Below are positions 56,464 to 64,000 of a stretch of DNA of 64,000 nt, in pieces. Origin of the DNA: Hyphomicrobiales bacterium (GTDB taxonomy: Bacteria; Pseudomonadota; Alphaproteobacteria; Rhizobiales; Rhizobiaceae). Numbering within the stretch: position 1 is the first letter of the stretch; each line of letters opens with the position of its first letter. Made by a program: the position numbers and the translations under genes. The stretch covers positions 733,774-797,773 of the forward strand of contig UCHD01000001.1 in the NCBI GenBank assembly GCA_900472175.1, given 5' to 3'. The notes beneath the pieces are model-generated. The model was not told the DNA's origin. It did no database searches and saw nothing but the letters and a program-made list of their open reading frames with translations.

Positions 56464-56494
56464 AAAAGGCCGGAGCATGATGCTCCAGCCTTTT
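56464..56494. terminator. bidirectional terminator between the phytase-like gene and the marR-like gene
   Basis: AAAAGGC-C-GGAGCAT pairs with ATGCTCC-A-GCCTTTT around a single G, with one internal mismatch and A/T tracts on both sides. It serves two convergent genes. Confidence 0.85.
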
Positions 56495-56536
56495 CTATTT
56501 GGGTTGGTCTGTTCGCAGGGAAAGTTTAGGGAGCGT

Positions 56537-57007
56537 TTACTCGGCCGCCTTGCTGCCGGCGTCCTCGGTTTCCTTGCGCTTACGGATTTCCTCAGCCTTG
56601 ACGACCAGCCGGCTGACAATGTCGTGCATCTGGTCGAGCTGCTGATCGTCAAGCGCCGAGAAAATTTCCTCGATCAGCTGCTTGCGCGGATGTTCGGCGG
56701 CTTCCAGAACGATGCGGCCGACGTCGGTGATCGAGACGATCTTTGCCCGGCGGTCTTCCGGATCCGGCTTGCGCACGACCAGCTTGTCGCGCTCCAGCCC
56801 ATCGATGGCTTCCGTCACAGTCCGCGGCGCAAAATTCAGCGCGCCGGCGATGTCGGTCGACCGGCAGGGACCAAGCTTGCTGAGGAAAAACAGGAATTTG
56901 CTGCGCGCCAACGACACGCCTTCCTCCGTCATCGATTCGTTGATGAGGCGGTGAACGCGATGGTAAAGCTCAAAGAGCTTGTCGGAGACTTCAAACGTGG
57001 ATTTCAT
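56537..57007 (-). CDS. MarR-family transcriptional regulator
   Basis: A 156-residue winged-helix regulator. The HTH is 'CRSTDIAGALNFAPRTVTEA', the wing is 'VVRKPDPEDRRAKIVSITDV', and long dimerisation helices occupy both termini with a charged tail. It is divergent from the nuclease-ATPase pair at 57205 with a 197-bp gap, so it may regulate that pair or itself. The ligand is unknown. Confidence 0.88.
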   Translation of the reverse strand: MKSTFEVSDKLFELYHRVHRLINESMTEEGVSLARSKFLFFLSKLGPCRSTDIAGALNFAPRTVTEAIDGLERDKLVVRKPDPEDRRAKIVSITDVGRIVLEAAEHPRKQLIEEIFSALDDQQLDQMHDIVSRLVVKAEEIRKRKETEDAGSKAAE

Positions 57008-57204
57008 GATGTTTCATATGGATATTATGAGGGGCCATGTCAAATGACGGTATTGTTAGCGTTATAGTCAAGTCTAAATCGCCACCCTTGTGCCAAGGTC
57101 CCGTATCTCCCCAAGAATGTTGCTGCGACGAAAGCGCTGAATAGACATGGGAGCGGGCCACCGCCGGCATTGACGCGAGGCCGGACGCCGGGTCATGGTC
57201 GGTT

Positions 57205-58476
57205 ATGCCCTTTCGTTTCGTCCATACCGCCGACCTTCATCTCGATTCACCCTTGCGTAGTCTTGCGCTGAAAAATCCGGAACTCGCCGAGCTGGTGCGC
57301 GGCGCGACGCGGACCGCACTGGCAAGGATCGTCGATCTGTGCCTGGAGGAGGCGGTCGATGCTCTGCTGATCGCGGGCGATCTCTATGACGGCTCGCAGA
57401 CATCGATGAACACAGCGCTTTATCTGGCGAGCGAATTGCGCCGGTTGGAAGCGGCCGGAATCCGGGTGTTCCTCATTCGCGGCAATCACGATTCGCAATC
57501 GGCGATGACGCGCGAGCTGACATTCCCGCAGAATGTCCATGTCTTCGCCGGCCGGGCGAAACCGGTTCTGGCCAAGTCACTCGCCGATGGTCGTGGCGTT
57601 CATATCCACGGCATCAGTTTTGCCAATCCGCACGCGCCCGACAGCCTGTTGCCATCGTTCCAGCCGCCGGTCGCCGATGCCATCAATATCGGCATGCTGC
57701 ATACCAGCCTCGCCGGTACGCCGGGCCATGATCCCTATGCGCCGACCAGCGTCGCCGAGCTTGCGCGGCATGGGTTTGATTATTGGGCTCTCGGTCATGT
57801 CCACATGCGCCAGGTGCATTCCGAGGCGCCGCTGATCGTCATGCCCGGCATGCCGCAGGGGCGCGACATCAACGAGGCGGGGCCAAAGACGGTGACACTG
57901 GTAACCGTTGGGGACGATGGCCGTCTTGCGCATCGAGAGCATGACGTCGGGCAAGCCGTGTTCGAACGGCTGGGGGTTGATCTCAGCGCCGTTGAGGACT
58001 GGCGGCAGATGCTGGAGGCGGCTGGCGACGCACTCTCGGCGCTCCGGCATCGCACGCAGGCAGATCATCTCATTGTGCGTCTTTCCCTGACCGGTACGAC
58101 GCCGCTTGCTTGGAAGCTGCGGCGGGATCCCGACTTGCTGACTGCCGAAATCGCTAATCTTGCTGCCGGTCTCCCTGGCTGCTGGATCGAGAAGATCGAT
58201 ATTGAATGCCGTGGCGTCGATGCCGGTGTTTCCCTGTCCGGTCCCGATCCGGTCGAGGAGCTGGCGGGGCTCATCCGGTCCGATGTGCTGCCCTCGCATG
58301 CGTTTCGCCACGAGGCGGGCTTGATGCTGGAGGAGCTTCTGCAGCAGCTGCCGCGCGAGCTGCGCGACAGTTTGGCTGGCGACGAGGAAAGTGCGGCACA
58401 GCTCGCCGATGCTATTGCCCAGGCGGGCAGCGATGATGTGCTTGCCCATCTGCACGGCAGCGAGGCCGACCGCTGA
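57205..58476 (+). CDS. DNA repair exonuclease, SbcD/YhaO-type metallophosphoesterase
   Basis: A 423-residue Mre11-like nuclease. Motifs are 'FRFVHTADLHLDSPLRSLAL', 'DALLIAGDLYDGSQT', 'FLIRGNHDSQSAM', and 'WALGHVHMRQVH' with 'VMPGMPQGRDINEAG'. The C-terminal capping region is divergent from SbcD, as in YhaO. It is translationally coupled to the SMC-like ATPase gene downstream (TGATG overlap), forming a probable SbcCD/Mre11-Rad50-type complex for DNA end processing. Confidence 0.9.
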   Translation: MPFRFVHTADLHLDSPLRSLALKNPELAELVRGATRTALARIVDLCLEEAVDALLIAGDLYDGSQTSMNTALYLASELRRLEAAGIRVFLIRGNHDSQSAMTRELTFPQNVHVFAGRAKPVLAKSLADGRGVHIHGISFANPHAPDSLLPSFQPPVADAINIGMLHTSLAGTPGHDPYAPTSVAELARHGFDYWALGHVHMRQVHSEAPLIVMPGMPQGRDINEAGPKTVTLVTVGDDGRLAHREHDVGQAVFERLGVDLSAVEDWRQMLEAAGDALSALRHRTQADHLIVRLSLTGTTPLAWKLRRDPDLLTAEIANLAAGLPGCWIEKIDIECRGVDAGVSLSGPDPVEELAGLIRSDVLPSHAFRHEAGLMLEELLQQLPRELRDSLAGDEESAAQLADAIAQAGSDDVLAHLHGSEADR

Positions 58477-61400
58477 TGCGCCTCAATCGTCTTGACCTGA
58501 TCCGTTACGGCAAATTTACCGGGCGCAGCCTGGTTTTTGGGGCCGCGCGTCCCGGCCGCCCGGATTTTCATATCGTCTACGGTCCGAACGAAGCGGGAAA
58601 GTCGACGCTGTTTTCCGCCTTTCTCGATCTGCTGTTCGGGATCGACAACCGCAGCACCTATGGCTTTCTGCATCCCTATGAGACCATGCGGATCGGCGGC
58701 GTGATCGAGACCGGCGGCCGGACCCATGCCGTCGCGCGAATCAAGCGCAAGCAGAATTCGCTACTGGGGCCGGATGACCAGCCCTTGCCGGACAATCTGT
58801 TTTCCGCAGCCCTCGGCTCGATCGACCGGGCGACCTATCAGATGATGTTCTCGCTTGATGACGACAGCATCGAGAAGGGCGGCGAAAGCATTCTGAAAAG
58901 CGAAGGCGAGCTTGGTGCCCTGCTGTTTTCGGCAAGTTCGGGCCTGCCGGACAGCAGCGCCATCCTGTCCGGTCTGAAGGCGCAGGCCGATGCGTTCTAC
59001 AAGCCGCAAGGCCGCAAGCACCGGTTGGCGGAACTGAAGGCCGAACTGGAGGTGCTGAAGGACGAAAGGAACGCCATAGACGTCAATGCCCGCGAATTCG
59101 CCAGCCTGCGCAAGGCACGCGACGCGGCTGCCGAACGGCACGAGGTTGCTGTGAAGGCGCGGGCGGAACTGCAGGTATCGCTCAATCATGCCCGCGACCG
59201 TATCGAGGGGTTGCCGCTTCTGGCGCGGCTGCGCGGTCTACGCTCCGAACTGGCCGATTTCGGCGATACGCCCGAACCACCGTCCGCCTGGCATGGCATG
59301 CTGCCGCAGCTGCAGCGCGAGGAAACCGAGATTGGCGCCCGGCTGGAGCAACTGGAGACCGATATCGGCAGGCGGGCAGCGGCAATCGCCGCAATCGAGC
59401 GGGATACCGCCGTGCTTGCGCTTGCCGCCGACATTCGCGATCTCGAACAATCCGGATTGGAGGCTCGCTATCGGACGGCGGCGACCGATATGCCGAATCG
59501 CCTCGACGAGCGCGGCAAGATTGCTGCCGACATTGCCGTCTGTCTCGCACGGCTGGACCGAAGCGATATCGACGATGCGGCGGCACTCATTCTTCCTGCC
59601 GCTGTCACTGGGCGCATCCAGGATCTGGCGCAGAAATACCCGGCTTTGAACGAAAGGCTGGTTACTGCAGCCCATGAACGCCAGTTGGCCAAGGATGCAA
59701 ATGCGGACGCGATGAAGGCGCAGGCATCGCTCGGGACGCCGGACGCTGCTGTGCAGGGTGTTGGTGATCCGGCGTCCCTTGCCAATGTCCTGCAAAGCCT
59801 GCGGCAGAATGATTGCCTGCTGCGGCAACAGACGGCGGCACGGCAGATTCTGGTGCTCGAAGACCAGTTGACAGACAAGCTTGCGGCACTGGCGCCGTCA
59901 CCGCTTGATGCGGACGGTCTGGCGGCGCTTGCCATACCCGGCGAGAGCGAGATTGCCGAGTGGACCGCCCGGCGAACGGCATTGACCGAGCAGCTGAAGC
60001 GTCTGGATGACAAGATCGCTGAGGAGACGGCGCTGGCCGCCGCCGAGGAGGCACGGTTTGCCGAATTGACGCGGACAGGCGGTTTTGCCGCCGATGACGA
60101 AGCGCTGACGTTGCGGCAGGCGCGCGATCAGGCCTGGCAGACGCATGCCGGGCGGCTGGACGGCGAGACGGCGCGCATGTTCGAATCGGCATTGCGCAAA
60201 GACGACGAGGCGGCGGCGTTGCGGCTTGCCCGTTCGCAGGACCTTGCCCAGGTGCGGGCGCTTTCCCTCTCTATCGTCGAGCGCAATGGCCGGCTTTCGG
60301 CGTTGCGGCAGCAACATGAGGCAGCTCTTGCTGCCATTGCCGGTCTCAGGTCCGAAATTTCCGCCGCCGCTCTTGGCTGCGGCCTGCCGGAGGAAACCAA
60401 GCTCAATCAGCTGGTGACTTGGCTTACCCGCCGCGTGGCGGCTCTTGATGTGCGCAGCCAGCTTCGGGCGGCGCAACAGGAATTGCGGATTGCCAAGGCC
60501 GACGAGGAAAAGGCACTGCAGCGCCTGATGCGGATGCTTCACGAGCACGGGCTCGAAAGAAACGCGCCCGAGGGGTTGGAAGACGCGATGGCCTTCACCG
60601 AGCGCGCCCTGACGGCGCTGCAGTCGGCTCGCCACGCACAGACGGCTGCGGCCGAAATGATCGAGCGGACGCAAGCGGCTCTCGGCGCGCGGGAAGCCGC
60701 ATGGGCTTCGGCGGATGCCGGCATGGCGGAATGGGCGGCGCAATGGGAGGAGACCGCCGGATCAACATGGCTGTCGAAAAACGGCAGGACCGCATCCGTG
60801 CAGGAAGCGGTTCCGATCCTTGCAGTGCTTCAGGACCTCGGCAAGCTTATCCAGCGCAAGGCGGACCTGGATCACCGAATCGATGGGATGCGCCGGGATC
60901 AGGCAACGTTTACGGCAATGGCTGGTGCACTTGCGGCCAAGCTCTCCCTGACAGCCGCAGCCGATCCTCTGATTGATCTCCGCCTGATCCGGGAACGGCT
61001 TGCCGAAGCCGAGCGCCGGGATGTTCTTTTCCGGCAATTGTCCGAGGAAAACGATGCGCGTCTTGACGAGCAACACCTGCTGATCGAATCACGACAGCGC
61101 CATGATGCGCAAAAGCGCGGCATGCTCGATCTGTTTGGCTGTACCACACTGGCCGAGGTCGCCACGCATCTCGAATCGGCCAACAGCCGGGCGCGCCTGC
61201 GCGGGCGGATCGTGGAAGCCGAAGCCGATCTTGCCGCCCGCCTTAGGGTTTCCAGGGCCGATGAAGCCGAACTGATCCTCAGTTCGCTCGACAAGAATGG
61301 CCTGTTGCTCGGCATGGCCGAACTGCAAACGCGCTGGGAACAATGTGACCGCGATGCCAGCGAGTTGCATGCCGAACGGCGTGATGCGGAAAAGGCGCTC

Positions 61401-61955
61401 GCAGCCATCGGTGGCAGCGATGCGGCCGCCCATATCGACGAGCGCCGCCGCACCGTTCTGGCCGAGATCGAAGAGTGCGCCGTCGCCTATCTGCGCCTGC
61501 GCGCCGGTATCCTGGCCGGGGAGACAGCGCTGCGGCTCTATCGTGAGCGCCATCGCAGCGCGATGATGCGGCGGGCGTCCACGGCCTTCAGCGCCATCAG
61601 CGGTGGCGATTATGTGGGGCTGACGACGCAGGCCGAAAAGGGCGAAGAGTTCCTGATCGCCAATGCGGCCAGTGGTGCTTCCAAACTGGCGCGGGACCTT
61701 TCCAAGGGGACGCGATTCCAGCTTTACCTGGCCTTGCGCATGGCCGGCTATCACGAAATAGCCGCCACCCGCGAATCACTGCCGTTCGTCGCCGACGACA
61801 TCATGGAGACTTTCGATGATGGACGTGCGCAGCATGCCTTTTCGCTGATGGGCGATATGGCGGGTGTCGGGCAGGTGATTTATCTGACCCACCACCAGCA
61901 TCTCTGCGATATCGCGCTGAAGGCCTGCCCGGACGCGACGATCCATACATTGTAA
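58476..61955 (+). CDS. SMC-like AAA ATPase, SbcC/YhaN family
   Basis: A 1159-residue Rad50-like protein. The N-terminal Walker A is in '[20 protein letters not shown]' (about 30-50), and long coiled coils span about 170-1000. The C-terminal ABC signature region is '[20 protein letters not shown]' and Walker B is in '[20 protein letters not shown]'. No CXXC zinc hook is evident mid-protein. The N-terminus '[19 protein letters not shown]' is typical of YhaN. It works with the upstream nuclease, probably in repair of DNA ends or replication intermediates. Confidence 0.9.
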   Translation: MRLNRLDLIRYGKFTGRSLVFGAARPGRPDFHIVYGPNEAGKSTLFSAFLDLLFGIDNRSTYGFLHPYETMRIGGVIETGGRTHAVARIKRKQNSLLGPDDQPLPDNLFSAALGSIDRATYQMMFSLDDDSIEKGGESILKSEGELGALLFSASSGLPDSSAILSGLKAQADAFYKPQGRKHRLAELKAELEVLKDERNAIDVNAREFASLRKARDAAAERHEVAVKARAELQVSLNHARDRIEGLPLLARLRGLRSELADFGDTPEPPSAWHGMLPQLQREETEIGARLEQLETDIGRRAAAIAAIERDTAVLALAADIRDLEQSGLEARYRTAATDMPNRLDERGKIAADIAVCLARLDRSDIDDAAALILPAAVTGRIQDLAQKYPALNERLVTAAHERQLAKDANADAMKAQASLGTPDAAVQGVGDPASLANVLQSLRQNDCLLRQQTAARQILVLEDQLTDKLAALAPSPLDADGLAALAIPGESEIAEWTARRTALTEQLKRLDDKIAEETALAAAEEARFAELTRTGGFAADDEALTLRQARDQAWQTHAGRLDGETARMFESALRKDDEAAALRLARSQDLAQVRALSLSIVERNGRLSALRQQHEAALAAIAGLRSEISAAALGCGLPEETKLNQLVTWLTRRVAALDVRSQLRAAQQELRIAKADEEKALQRLMRMLHEHGLERNAPEGLEDAMAFTERALTALQSARHAQTAAAEMIERTQAALGAREAAWASADAGMAEWAAQWEETAGSTWLSKNGRTASVQEAVPILAVLQDLGKLIQRKADLDHRIDGMRRDQATFTAMAGALAAKLSLTAAADPLIDLRLIRERLAEAERRDVLFRQLSEENDARLDEQHLLIESRQRHDAQKRGMLDLFGCTTLAEVATHLESANSRARLRGRIVEAEADLAARLRVSRADEAELILSSLDKNGLLLGMAELQTRWEQCDRDASELHAERRDAEKALAAIGGSDAAAHIDERRRTVLAEIEECAVAYLRLRAGILAGETALRLYRERHRSAMMRRASTAFSAISGGDYVGLTTQAEKGEEFLIANAASGASKLARDLSKGTRFQLYLALRMAGYHEIAATRESLPFVADDIMETFDDGRAQHAFSLMGDMAGVGQVIYLTHHQHLCDIALKACPDATIHTL

Positions 61956-62080
61956 GAGCTTCTGACGAGGCTGTATGCGGTCACGGCATGCGGGACATCC
62001 GGGCGGAACGCGCTATGCTGCAGCCTTCAACGCGGCCGGCTGTGGATATGCCGGCGACTTTTGCCAAAGGAGAGAGCATC

Positions 62081-62479
62081 ATGGAGATCAAGCCTTGTGG
62101 GTCGCGTCCGTCGGTTCGCCCGCCGGCGGAGTATTTTACCGGCAGCGTGCGACTGGATCCGATCCTGGATGCGCCCGAACCCGCCCGGGTCCGCAGCGCC
62201 TGTGTTACGTTCGAAGCGGGCGCGCGCACGGCCTGGCATACCCACCCGCTCGGTCAGACCCTGATCGTCACCGCCGGCAGCGGCCTGGCCCAGACCTGGG
62301 GCGGCCCTATCCGCGAAATCAGGGCAGGGGATACCGTCTGGTTCGCGCCGGGTGAAAAGCACTGGCATGGTGCGGCAGCCACAACAGCCATGACCCATAT
62401 CGCCATCCAGGAAGCGCTTGACGGCAAGGCCGTCGACTGGATGGAGCATGTCACAGACGCGCAGTATCAGGGGGAGTGA
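62081..62479 (+). CDS. cupin-domain protein, (R)-mandelonitrile lyase-like
   Basis: A 132-residue single cupin. Metal ligands are in '[20 protein letters not shown]' and '[20 protein letters not shown]'. Proteins of this type are annotated as (R)-mandelonitrile lyase or as carboxymuconolactone-decarboxylase-associated cupins; the true substrate is unknown. The start at ATG 62081 has AAAGGAG at 62066-62072. Confidence 0.82.
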   Translation: MEIKPCGSRPSVRPPAEYFTGSVRLDPILDAPEPARVRSACVTFEAGARTAWHTHPLGQTLIVTAGSGLAQTWGGPIREIRAGDTVWFAPGEKHWHGAAATTAMTHIAIQEALDGKAVDWMEHVTDAQYQGE

Positions 62480-62636
62480 CCGTTCGTCTGGCCGGGACCA
62501 GTCGCACCGTCCGGCGTGATCGGTGTTTCCGGTAGCCTTCTCGTTGCAAACCGATGGGGAAAACGGCTATCTGACGGTCAAACAAATATACTGTCCCGGC
62601 GATCTTACGCCGGGCGAACCGGCGAAGGGTTTGCCG

Positions 62637-63011
62637 ATGTACAATTTCCATGTTGGACAAAAGGTCGTCTGCATCGACGACAAGTTCAAGAATGTCTCGA
62701 TCGATCAGGGCATCCGTAAGGGGCAGATCTACACGATCCGCTGGGTTGGCCCCTACAAGCACTATATCGACGGCGAATTCATCGGCGTTAAACTGGCGGA
62801 AATCCACCGTGGCAATGACGACGGCCCGGAAGGCTATGGCGCGGCCGACATGCCCTATCGCGCGACACGCTTTCGTCCATTGCTGAAAGACCGTCTTTCG
62901 GCGCTGAAAAACCTTCTGGCACCGACTCCCAAGGGCGAGAAAACCTACATGCCGGAAGCACCGGAGGAGCCCAAGCGCAAGGCGCCGGTCCGCAAGAAGG
63001 AAGAGGTCTAG
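62637..63011 (+). CDS. conserved alphaproteobacterial SH3-like small protein
   Basis: A 124-residue protein. The N-terminal beta-rich part 'FHVGQKVVCIDDKFKNVSID' and 'GQIYTIRWVGPYKHYIDGEF' looks like an SH3/KOW-type barrel. It ends with 'YRATRFRPLLKDRLSALKNL' and a Pro/Lys/Glu-rich disordered tail. Similar proteins ending in an FRP motif are common in rhizobial chromosomes and prophages, but the function is unknown. The start at ATG 62637 has AAGGG at about 62625-62629; codons upstream to 62523 look non-coding. Confidence 0.7.
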   Translation: MYNFHVGQKVVCIDDKFKNVSIDQGIRKGQIYTIRWVGPYKHYIDGEFIGVKLAEIHRGNDDGPEGYGAADMPYRATRFRPLLKDRLSALKNLLAPTPKGEKTYMPEAPEEPKRKAPVRKKEEV

Positions 63012-63026
63012 CCGATACGCAGAAAA

Positions 63027-63048
63027 GCCGTCCGCTGACGCGGGCGGC
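63027..63048 (-). terminator. terminator of the small lipoprotein gene
   Basis: Read on the minus strand, GCCGCCCGC pairs with GCGGACGGC around GTCA (one G-T pair) and is followed by TTTTCT. It begins 1 base after the lipoprotein stop codon. Confidence 0.75.
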
Positions 63049-63049
63049 G

Positions 63050-63307
63050 TCAGTTCGGATCGATGATCTGGTGCCTGCGCACCAACCGCAATGAGCGATC
63101 GGGCTGGATGATATAGGTTTCTTCGGCCCGTTTGCCATATTGGTCATTCAACTGGTGATGAACCACGCTGCCGACCGGCGCCTTGGTCAACTTGGTTGCC
63201 GGCTGGCCACCATAGGTGATGCTGCCGGGAATGGGGGCTATCTCCGGCATCGCGTTACAGGCGGTGAGACCTGCGGCAAGCGTTGCTGCCAGAATTGCTT
63301 TCCTCAT
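63050..63307 (-). CDS. small lipoprotein of unknown function
   Basis: An 85-residue predicted lipoprotein. The signal is 'MRKAILAATLAAGLTAC' with lipobox LTAC, and the mature part contains 'PIPGSITYGGQPATKLTKAP', a His/Gln stretch and 'AEETYIIQPDRSLRLVRRHQ'. No family is recognised with certainty. GAGGG lies upstream of the ATG at 63307. It has its own terminator, so it is probably a single-gene unit. Confidence 0.7.
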   Translation of the reverse strand: MRKAILAATLAAGLTACNAMPEIAPIPGSITYGGQPATKLTKAPVGSVVHHQLNDQYGKRAEETYIIQPDRSLRLVRRHQIIDPN

Positions 63308-63504
63308 GTGATACGTCCCTCTCACCATCGAGATAATCAGTCCCGGCCTGCCATTCATAAAGTTGGAAAGCTCCGGTATTTCGCTCGCAACAGATGGCAA
63401 CGCCTTTGCCTTCTGACAAGAGCCTTCAAAAAGGCTGTTTAAGAAAGCGCGCAAAAACGGATAATGCGGTTCTAGAAATTCAAATTGGCAGGAGAAGTAA
63501 GTAA

Positions 63505-63580
63505 TGGTGGGCGATGAGAGACTCGAACTCCCGACATCCTCGGTGTAAACGAGGCGCTCTACCAACTGAGCTAATCGCCC
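63505..63580 (-). tRNA. tRNA-Val (anticodon TAC)
   Basis: On the minus strand GGGCGAT pairs with ATCGCCC. The D-arm is AGCTCAGTTGGTAGAGC, the anticodon arm is CCTCG-TTTACAC-CGAGG with TAC at 34-36, and the T-loop is GTTCGAGTC. Discriminator A and an encoded CCA (63505-63507) follow. The total is 76 nt. Confidence 0.95.
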
Positions 63581-63620
63581 TTCGCGAAGCAGAAGCAGTG
63601 TCTGCCGCGTCGGTGGCCGT

Positions 63621-63649
63621 GATCTATGCGTATCGGCGGAAAACCGCAA
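63621..63649 (-). promoter_or_regulatory. candidate promoter of tRNA-Val
   Basis: On the minus strand TTGCGG (63644-63649) and TAGATC (63621-63626) are separated by 17 bp, upstream of the tRNA 5' end at 63580. Confidence 0.45.
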
Positions 63650-63886
63650 GAGCGGATTGGAAGATTTTTTCGTTTTTTTTCCAAAGTCCCGCGATCGCTG
63701 GCATTGCCCAATAAATCGGATGTGGAAAACCGGCGCACCCATGATGGAGATCAAAAGGGAAGGCCGGCGCGGCAAATTATGATGGAAGCGGAAGCGCTTC
63801 GGTGGCGCATGAGAAATTTTGAAGGGCGCTTTTTGGAGCCTGTGGAAACAATTCGATGGCTGTCACTGTTTTGTCTCCAAACCTGC

Positions 63887-63915
63887 TTGACACCCAAAGA
63901 CGAACCTCGTAGTTA
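63887..63915 (+). promoter_or_regulatory. candidate promoter of the tRNA at the right edge
   Basis: A consensus -35 box TTGACA (63887-63892) is followed after 17 bp by TAGTTA (63910-63915). It is oriented toward the tRNA beginning at 63986. Confidence 0.65.
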
Positions 63916-63985
63916 GCCGCTCATCGAAACGGCCTAGCCGCTTCGAGCGGATGCAAAAGCATCTGGACGACTTGAAATGAAATGC

Positions 63986-64000
63986 GCGGGTGTAGCTCAG
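63986..64000 (+). tRNA. 5' end of a tRNA gene, probably tRNA-Gly, cut by the window edge
   Basis: GCGGGTGTAGCTCAG matches the acceptor stem plus the start of the D-arm of alphaproteobacterial tRNA-Gly. Only 15 bases are present, so the anticodon is not visible and the identity is provisional. Confidence 0.6.

Larger units (their letters stand above)
63581..63985. other. 405-bp intergenic region between two divergent tRNA genes
   Basis: No protein gene is supported. It contains a candidate tRNA-Val promoter at its left side, T-rich runs near 63664-63681, and a strong candidate promoter for the right-hand tRNA at its right side. Confidence 0.6.

Noticed and set aside
54232..56652. 806-codon open frame antisense to the phytase-like gene
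   Set aside because: No recognisable domain, and it runs through a terminator and into the neighbouring marR-like gene.

Overview
The window is a chromosomal segment of an alphaproteobacterium of the order Hyphomicrobiales, most likely Rhizobiaceae (Rhizobium, Agrobacterium or a close relative). Three things point there: high G+C with rhizobial codon use; gene neighbourhoods typical of rhizobia (ldtR with an L,D-transpeptidase; glyA-nrdR-ribDE-ribH-nusB; yceD-plsX-fabH-ihfA-merR; clpP-clpX-lon-HU); and a polar-polysaccharide-type gene cluster between these blocks. No rRNA, prophage, insertion sequence, integron or CRISPR array was seen. Nearly everything is core chromosome. The only classic accessory element is a YefM/YoeB toxin-antitoxin pair.

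Layout. 1-2.5 kb: LdtR regulator and a Tat-exported L,D-transpeptidase. 2.6-8.6 kb: glyA, nrdR and riboflavin genes ribD-ribE, then an antisense cupin-GNAT pair that separates them from ribH-nusB. 8.6-12.2 kb: an MFS permease and a membrane proton pyrophosphatase. 12.3-17.5 kb: BamE, a cytochrome bc1 assembly chaperone, YceD, plsX, fabH, ihfA and a MerR regulator. 17.6-19.6 kb: small proteins of unknown role, tRNA-Pro and an SNase-like membrane-anchored protein. 19.7-30.2 kb: surface polysaccharide locus with two GT4 glycosyltransferases, a Wzy/ligase-type membrane protein, an undecaprenyl-phosphate sugar transferase, a short Wza-like lipoprotein, a divergent Wzz/Wzc-like protein whose ATPase domain looks dead, and two acetyltransferases. 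30.2-36.8 kb: phosphoesterase, DUF2842, heme A synthase, TSUP permease, argC, agmatinase-family enzyme, and phenylalanine hydroxylase with a divergent Lrp regulator. 36.8-41.5 kb: rplM-rpsI, thioesterase/enoyl-CoA hydratase, YefM-YoeB, an EamA permease and a CoA-binding protein. 41.6-48.2 kb: O-acetylhomoserine sulfhydrylase, cupin, SDR, P450, and an EEP phosphatase plus phospholipase D-family pair. 48.4-54.1 kb: clpP, clpX, lon, HU. 54.2-64 kb: exported phytase-like protein, a MarR regulator divergent from a YhaO/YhaN-type nuclease-ATPase pair, cupin and small proteins, tRNA-Val, and the first 15 bases of another tRNA (probably Gly).

How it works together. Most genes serve vegetative growth: one-carbon, flavin, lipid and heme synthesis, translation, proteolysis, cell-wall remodelling. 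The coherent specialised system is the polysaccharide locus. It contains initiation, elongation, polymerisation and export genes but no recognisable Wzx flippase. By synteny and composition I infer it corresponds to the unipolar polysaccharide (upp) / glucomannan (gms) type of locus used in polar attachment. I found no clearly undescribed system. The best leads are the ATPase-degenerate Wzc-like protein, the SNase-like protein lacking the usual catalytic acid, the unknown basic/acidic small-protein pair at about 18 kb, and the well preserved YefM operator.
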